A DNA stretch of 27,023 bases from positions 1-27,023 of the forward strand of contig CAZMZP010000071.1 in assembly GCA_964570935.1 (NCBI GenBank), read 5' to 3'. Shown here piece by piece: positions 23,022-27,023 of the stretch (positions are counted from its first letter, which is position 1; each line of letters opens with the position of its first letter). Source of the stretch: JAFGJU01 sp964570935. Lineage in GTDB: Bacteria > Eisenbacteria > RBG-16-71-46 > JAFGJU01. The position numbers and the translations under genes are program-made. Below the pieces are notes generated by a model. The model had not been told where the DNA came from and did no database searches. It worked only from the letters and a program-made list of their open reading frames with translations.

Positions 23022-24041
23022 ATGCCTGAGCTGAGAAGGGACCCCGTCATAGGGCGCTGGGTCATCATTTCGACGGAACGAGGGAGAAGGCCAGTCGGCT
23101 TCCCCGAAAGCGAGAAGAAGAAGCAGACCGGCTTCTGTCCGTTCTGCATGGGGAACGAGAGCAAAACGCCGCCCGAGGTGTTTGCGTTCAGGGCGCCCGG
23201 GACCGGCCCGAACACACCCGGCTGGACGGTCAGAGTCGTGCCCAACAAGTTCCCCGCGCTTCAGATCGAAGGAGGGCTCAGCAGGAAGGCCGAGGGCATC
23301 TACGACAAGATGAACGGAATCGGAGCGCACGAGGTCATAATCGAGACGCCCGACCACGACATGGAGACGAGCCAGCTGTCGGACGAAAACATGAGGCAGG
23401 TGCTGACGGCTTTCAGAGAGCGGATCCTGGATTTGAAGAGAGATGTCAGGTTTCGCTACATAATCATATTCAAGAACCAGGGCGAGTCGGCCGGCGCCTC
23501 GCTGGAACACAGCCACAGCCAGTTGATAGCCACTCCCATCATCCCCACCAGGGTGATTCAGGAATTGGACGGAGGCAAGAGACACTACGACCTGAAGGAG
23601 CGGTGCGTTTTTTGCGACATAGTCGAACAGGAGACCGCGGACGGCAAGCGTATGGTCATAGAGAACGACGGTTTCGTCGCGTTCTGTCCGTTCGCGGCGC
23701 GCTTCCCGTTCGAAACGTGGCTCCTCCCCAGGGCGCACGTGTCCGCGTTCGAGAAGATCTCGGACGCCGAGATAGCGCTCCTGGCCACCACCCTCAAGGA
23801 CACTCTGAGGCGGCTCAATATTGCCTTGAATAATCCTTCGTATAACTATATGTTGCACTCGGCGCCGTGTAAGACTCCGGATTTGGAGCATTACCACTGG
23901 CACCTTGAGATCATTCCTAAACTGACCAGAGTGGCGGGATTCGAGTGGGGCACTGGTTTTTACATAAACCCAACGTTGCCAGAGGATGCGGCGGAGTTTC
24001 TGGGGCAGATACCTGTAGAGCGGCTTAAGGAGGGAGCATGA
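23022..24041 (+). CDS. galT: galactose-1-phosphate uridylyltransferase
   Basis: A 339-residue HIT-superfamily nucleotidyltransferase. It shows RRDPVIGRWVIISTERGRRP at the N-terminus, a zinc-type pair C39/C42 (FCPFCMG), VVPNKFPAL, and the active site LEHSHSQLIATP (H163-S-H165-S-Q, with H165 the likely uridylylated residue; many relatives have HPH). A second Cys pair is C195/C198 (RCVFCDI), and the protein ends with YHWHLEIIPKLTRVAGFEWGTGFYINPTLPE. It swaps UDP between glucose-1-phosphate and galactose-1-phosphate; some members use other hexose phosphates or ADP. GAGGAGG precedes ATG 23022. It overlaps glgA by 4 bases, tying it to storage-glucan metabolism. Codons become AT-richer around 23815-23960. 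Confidence 0.86.
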   Translation: MPELRRDPVIGRWVIISTERGRRPVGFPESEKKKQTGFCPFCMGNESKTPPEVFAFRAPGTGPNTPGWTVRVVPNKFPALQIEGGLSRKAEGIYDKMNGIGAHEVIIETPDHDMETSQLSDENMRQVLTAFRERILDLKRDVRFRYIIIFKNQGESAGASLEHSHSQLIATPIIPTRVIQELDGGKRHYDLKERCVFCDIVEQETADGKRMVIENDGFVAFCPFAARFPFETWLLPRAHVSAFEKISDAEIALLATTLKDTLRRLNIALNNPSYNYMLHSAPCKTPDLEHYHWHLEIIPKLTRVAGFEWGTGFYINPTLPEDAAEFLGQIPVERLKEGA

Positions 24042-25576
24042 AGACGAAGTTCAAGGTCTGCATCGTGAGCGCCGAGATGGCACCGTTCGCCAAGGTGGGA
24101 GGACTCGCCGACGTGGCGAATTCACTCTCCAGGACGCTTGCATCCATGGGACACGAAGTATCGGTGTTCGTCCCGCGCTACGGTTTCCTGGACGCGCAGG
24201 ACATGGGCATGAAGAAGGTCAAGCTCAATGGGGAAGTGCGCGTGCGGCTGGGCAACGACACCAAGAGCGTCGAGCTGTGGCAGTGTTCTCTGCGGGGTTC
24301 GAAGGCCACCATCTACCTGGTGGCGAACGACTACCTGCTTGGCAGGAACGGCGTCTACGGCGACCCCGAGACCCGGTACGACTACGCCGACAACGCGCTG
24401 CGCTTCGCGTTCTTCTCCAGGGCCGTGCTCGAGATCATCAAGAACCTTTCCCTGCGTTACGACGTCATCCACGTCAACGACCACCAGACCGGGCTTATTC
24501 CTCTGCTGATGAAGGAGGAATACGCGTCCGAGAAGACCCTGGCCTCCACGGCCACTCTGTTCACGATTCACAACCTGGGCTACCAGGGTGTCTATCCCAG
24601 GGAGATGTTGGCCGAGGCGGGGCTGCCCGAGCAGCTGGCCTACGCCATGGGGCCGCTGGAGTTCTGGGGCAAGGTGAATTTCATGAAGGCGGCGATCGTG
24701 TACGCCGACCTCATTTCGACTGTGAGTGAGACCTACGCCAAGGAGATTCAGACCAGCGAGGAATACGGCTGCGGGCTTGAGGGGGTGCTCAAGGCCAGGA
24801 GCGAGGACCTCTTCGGCGTTCTGAACGGCGCCGACTACGTGGCCTGGAACCCGTCAACGGACAGGTACCTTCCGTACAAGTACGGCCTGGCCAACCCCAA
24901 GGACAAGGTCAAGAACAAGCTCCACTTCATAGAGAAACACAAGCTCGGCGAGCTGACGGAGAAGAGCTTCCTCATGGGCATCGTGTCCCGCCTGGCAGAC
25001 CAGAAGGGGTTCGACCTGCTGGAGGCCGTCGCGGACGACCTCATGACTATGGACGCGGGTTTGGCGGTGCTGGGCACCGGCCAGCAGAGATACCACGATT
25101 TCTTCACGCGGCTCCAGGAGAGATATCCCGGCAAGGTCTCCGTGTCGCTGGACTTCAACGAGAAGCTTGCGCACGTGATAGAGGCGGCGTCGGACGTTTT
25201 TCTGATGCCGTCCAGGTACGAACCGTGCGGGCTCAACCAGATGTACAGCATGAGGTACGGCACCGTGCCCATCGTGCGCTTCACCGGCGGGCTGGCCGAC
25301 ACGGTCAAGCCGTACAACTCCACGACCGGCGAAGGAACCGGGTTTGTGTTCCACGACTACTCGACTGCGGCGCTCATGGACGCAGTGGGCACGGCGTACG
25401 GCGTCTTCCAGAATAAGCAGCAGTGGGAAGGGTTGGTGAGAAACGCCATGCAGCAGGACTTTTCGTGGAAGCGCGCGGCCAAGGGTTACGAGGAGCTCTA
25501 CAAGAGGGCGGTGGGGAAAAAGTGCAGCGCCCCTTTCGCTGATTGGGTCTGCTCGGTTTCGGAGAAGGCCCTGTAG
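24038..25576 (+). CDS. glgA: glycogen synthase (GT5)
   Basis: A 512-residue bacterial starch/glycogen synthase, which adds glucose from ADP-glucose (some use UDP-glucose) to alpha-1,4-glucan in the cytoplasm. The N-terminal KVGGLADVANSL contains the donor-binding KXGGL (K19). Later parts are VIHVNDHQTGLIPLL, FTIHNLGYQGVYP, STVSETYAKEIQTSEEYGCGLEGVL, VLNGADYVAWNPSTD, GIVSRLADQKGFDLL, and the C-terminal PSRYEPCGLNQMYSMRYGTVPIVRFTGGLADTV cut here into its EPCGLNQ and GGLADTV motifs. All landmarks are present and the length is slightly above the usual 480. AAGGAGG stands just before ATG 24038, which overlaps the galT stop (ATGA). No glgB or glgC is in the window. Confidence 0.93.
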   Translation: MKTKFKVCIVSAEMAPFAKVGGLADVANSLSRTLASMGHEVSVFVPRYGFLDAQDMGMKKVKLNGEVRVRLGNDTKSVELWQCSLRGSKATIYLVANDYLLGRNGVYGDPETRYDYADNALRFAFFSRAVLEIIKNLSLRYDVIHVNDHQTGLIPLLMKEEYASEKTLASTATLFTIHNLGYQGVYPREMLAEAGLPEQLAYAMGPLEFWGKVNFMKAAIVYADLISTVSETYAKEIQTSEEYGCGLEGVLKARSEDLFGVLNGADYVAWNPSTDRYLPYKYGLANPKDKVKNKLHFIEKHKLGELTEKSFLMGIVSRLADQKGFDLLEAVADDLMTMDAGLAVLGTGQQRYHDFFTRLQERYPGKVSVSLDFNEKLAHVIEAASDVFLMPSRYEPCGLNQMYSMRYGTVPIVRFTGGLADTVKPYNSTTGEGTGFVFHDYSTAALMDAVGTAYGVFQNKQQWEGLVRNAMQQDFSWKRAAKGYEELYKRAVGKKCSAPFADWVCSVSEKAL

Positions 25577-25632
25577 CGCGACCGATTGGTCGTCCGCGTC
25601 ACGCGGCGCGGAATGTCACGCGGCAAAAAACC

Positions 25633-25667
25633 GGGCCCCGTGGCGCGAGCATCAAGCGCCCGGGGCC
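25633..25667 (-). terminator. strong intrinsic terminator of lysC, possibly bidirectional
   Basis: Bases 25634-25646 (GGCCCCGTGGCGC) pair with 25656-25667 (GCGCCCGGGGCC) with one bulged base, around a 9-base loop. Read on the minus strand the stem is followed by six T residues (A6 at 25625-25630 on the plus strand), a classical terminator. The lysC stop codon (complement of TCA 25652-25654) lies in the loop. On the plus strand the stem is followed by TGTTCTTGTTC, so it may also stop glgA transcripts, which end 57 bases before it. Confidence 0.85.
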
Positions 25668-26875
25668 TGTTCTTGTTCGATGAGCGCCCTGTGCAGCTCG
25701 CGCACTGCCTGTTCGAGCTTGTAATCCGGGATCAGGCAGGACAGCGTGATTGCGCTCGAGCCGACGGCGAACGGACGCGCCTGGATAGAGTTCAGTGCGG
25801 CGAAGACTTCCGACGACGTCGTCACCGCCGAGAGAAGACCGCCACCCACGACTGAGACGAGTCCCACGCCCGGTATGACCTCGACCTGTGCCCCCAGCTC
25901 GCCCGCCTGAGATTCGCACAGTTCCCTGGTCAGCTTCGCGTCGGATTCCGACACCGCCAGAAGCAGGCCGTCCACCTCAGCAGGCAGGACCGACTGGCTG
26001 AACTGCCGCACTTCCACTCCGGCCTCCGCCAGTTTTTGCAGGAGGGCCTCCGCGGCAGGGCCCGAGTCGCCCGTCCCTCGCATCCTCACCATCACCATCC
26101 CGCCGGTGTGGGCGATGCCCCTTATCCGGTTTCCGTCGTTGACAGGGTTGCTCGACACCGTCGTTCCCCTTTCGCTGGAGAAGCTGGAGCGCACGTGAAG
26201 CGGCGTGTCGTACTGATACGCCAGCTCCACCGCCGAATGGTGGACAACGCCGGCTCCCGAAGCGGACAGCTCGAGCATCTCTTGAAATGAGACCGCGGCC
26301 AGCTTCCTGGCCTCCTTCACGACCCTGGGGTCGGCCGTGTATATGCCCTCCACGTCCGTGTATATCTCGCACTCGGCGGCCCTGAAGGCGGACGCCAGCG
26401 CCACGGCAGTCGTGTCCGAGCCGCCTCTTCCCAGGGTTGTGATCTCCTTGGAGGAGCTCACGCCCTGGAACCCGGCTACGATGACGACTCTGCCCCTGGC
26501 CAGCTCCTCGCTGATCCTGAAGGCCTTCACGTCCACTATTCTGGCTCTGGTGTGTTTGGAGTCGGTGATAATCCCGCTTTGGGAGCCGGTAAAAGAGATG
26601 GCCTCGCACCCCCTGTCGTTGATGGCCATAGACAGGAGGGCCATGGAGATCCTCTCCCCGGCGGTCAGGAGCATGTCCAGCTCGCGCCTGGCGGGACTTC
26701 GCGACACGCTGGAGGCTAACTCCAGCAGCTCGTCCGTGGTGTCTCCCATGGCGGAGACGACGACAACCAGGTCGTTTCCCTGTTTTCTTGCGGCCACCAC
26801 CCTGTCGGCCACCTTCTTAACTCTCTCGACAGTGGCCAGGGACGAGCCGCCGTACTTCTGCACTACGAGGGGCAT
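25652..26875 (-). CDS. lysC: aspartokinase (aspartate kinase)
   Basis: A 407-residue aspartokinase, phosphorylating aspartate with ATP at the entry to lysine, threonine, methionine and diaminopimelate synthesis. It begins MPLVVQKYGGSSLA (KYGGSS, ATP site), followed by VVVVSAMGDTTDELL, LLTAGERISMALLSMA, GRGGSDTTAVALA and YTDVEGIYTADPR. After about residue 260 come two ACT regulatory domains (HTGGMVMVRMRGTG and VEVIPGVGLVSVVGGGL), so feedback control by lysine and/or threonine is expected. Length and layout match the monofunctional Bacillus-type enzyme. GGAGAG lies five bases before the ATG on the minus strand. It is transcribed toward glgA, and its stop codon is inside the terminator loop. It is not functionally tied to the glycan genes. 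Confidence 0.94.
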   Translation of the reverse strand: MPLVVQKYGGSSLATVERVKKVADRVVAARKQGNDLVVVVSAMGDTTDELLELASSVSRSPARRELDMLLTAGERISMALLSMAINDRGCEAISFTGSQSGIITDSKHTRARIVDVKAFRISEELARGRVVIVAGFQGVSSSKEITTLGRGGSDTTAVALASAFRAAECEIYTDVEGIYTADPRVVKEARKLAAVSFQEMLELSASGAGVVHHSAVELAYQYDTPLHVRSSFSSERGTTVSSNPVNDGNRIRGIAHTGGMVMVRMRGTGDSGPAAEALLQKLAEAGVEVRQFSQSVLPAEVDGLLLAVSESDAKLTRELCESQAGELGAQVEVIPGVGLVSVVGGGLLSAVTTSSEVFAALNSIQARPFAVGSSAITLSCLIPDYKLEQAVRELHRALIEQEQAPGA

Positions 26876-26913
26876 TCTGTCTCTCCAATCCGTGTACTGC
26901 CGTGGCGCAGAGT

Positions 26914-26922
26914 ATGATAGCA
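26914..26922 (-). promoter_or_regulatory. extended -10 promoter candidate for lysC
   Basis: On the minus strand the sequence reads TGCTATCAT, an extended -10 element (TGN followed by TATCAT, five of six). A TTGACT (plus-strand 26941-26946) lies 21 bases upstream, too far for a normal -35. The start would be near 26907, about 31 bases before the lysC ATG. Plausible, not proven. Confidence 0.45.
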
Positions 26923-26961
26923 GAAGCGGGGTAGCGGTCTAGTCAATTGTGCTTGTATTGC

Positions 26962-26991
26962 TTGACAACCCGCACGCAGGCGGGTTATCCT
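26962..26991 (+). promoter_or_regulatory. consensus promoter with internal inverted repeat, for a gene beyond the window
   Basis: TTGACA (26962-26967, perfect -35) and TATCCT (26986-26991, four of six) stand 18 bases apart and point out of the right edge. The spacer is filled by an inverted repeat, AACCCGC (26967-26973) and GCGGGTT (26980-26986) with a 6-base centre, placed like an operator. A GTG at 27016 after AAGAAGAG could be the start of the next gene, but too little of it is visible to call it. Confidence 0.55.
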
Positions 26992-27023
26992 AGCCTAAAG
27001 CACATAAGAAGAGACGTGAGCGG

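Noticed and set aside
1..27023. CRISPR arrays, tRNA or rRNA genes, insertion sequences, toxin-antitoxin genes
   Set aside because: No regularly spaced repeats, cloverleaf-like segments, transposase motifs or small paired genes were found on reading both strands.

Overview
The window is GC-rich (by eye well above 60%), gene-dense bacterial DNA. It carries most of a glycan (exopolysaccharide, capsule or O-antigen-like) biosynthesis locus, followed by central sugar-nucleotide and glycogen genes and an aspartokinase gene on the opposite strand. The organism cannot be named from sequence alone. A lipoprotein with a SPOR domain and the 'alternative' GlmU-type fusion point to a Gram-negative-type envelope and would fit an uncultivated lineage of the FCB assemblage. 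Frequent AGG (Arg) and ATA (Ile) codons despite high GC argue against a typical high-GC proteobacterium or actinobacterium. This placement is inference.

Layout. (1) Bases 1-4627: four glycosyltransferases (GTs) in tight succession; the first is cut off by the left edge of the window. (2) Bases 4628-4848: a leader region with an AT-rich promoter candidate and a 27-codon micro-ORF. (3) Bases 4849-9551: nucleotide-sugar genes: an Rmd-like GDP-sugar reductase, a LegB-like 4,6-dehydratase, a PtmE-like nucleotidyltransferase without CBS domains, a hexapeptide-repeat acyltransferase and a PLP sugar aminotransferase. (4) Bases 9649-15492: a cytoplasmic heparinase II/III-family protein, a Gfo/Idh/MocA oxidoreductase, an unnamed TIM-barrel-like protein and an AlgD-type GDP-mannose 6-dehydrogenase. 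(5) Bases 15489-19931: three more GTs with a radical SAM protein among them. (6) A clear sigma70-type promoter at 19990-20018 starts a new unit: single-domain mannose-1-phosphate guanylyltransferase (apparently starting at ACG), a SPOR lipoprotein, an alternative-GlmU protein, GalT and glycogen synthase. (7) Aspartokinase on the minus strand ends in a strong terminator; its stop codon lies in the hairpin loop. (8) The right edge holds divergent promoter signals for lysC and for a gene beyond the window.

How the genes fit together. The guanylyltransferase at 20051 can supply GDP-mannose, which the AlgD homologue would oxidise to GDP-mannuronate. The Rmd-like, LegB-like, aminotransferase and acyltransferase genes would make one or more 6-deoxy or acylated amino sugars. 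Seven GTs would assemble the repeat unit, and the heparinase-fold protein could cleave or edit uronate-containing chains. No flippase, polymerase, Wza/Wzc, priming transferase or other multi-spanning membrane protein lies in the window, so export and polymerisation genes must be elsewhere. Many genes overlap by exactly 4 bases (ATGA/GTGA), which suggests translational coupling in long operons. No tRNA, rRNA, CRISPR or insertion sequence was seen, and no gap between genes exceeds about 230 bases.
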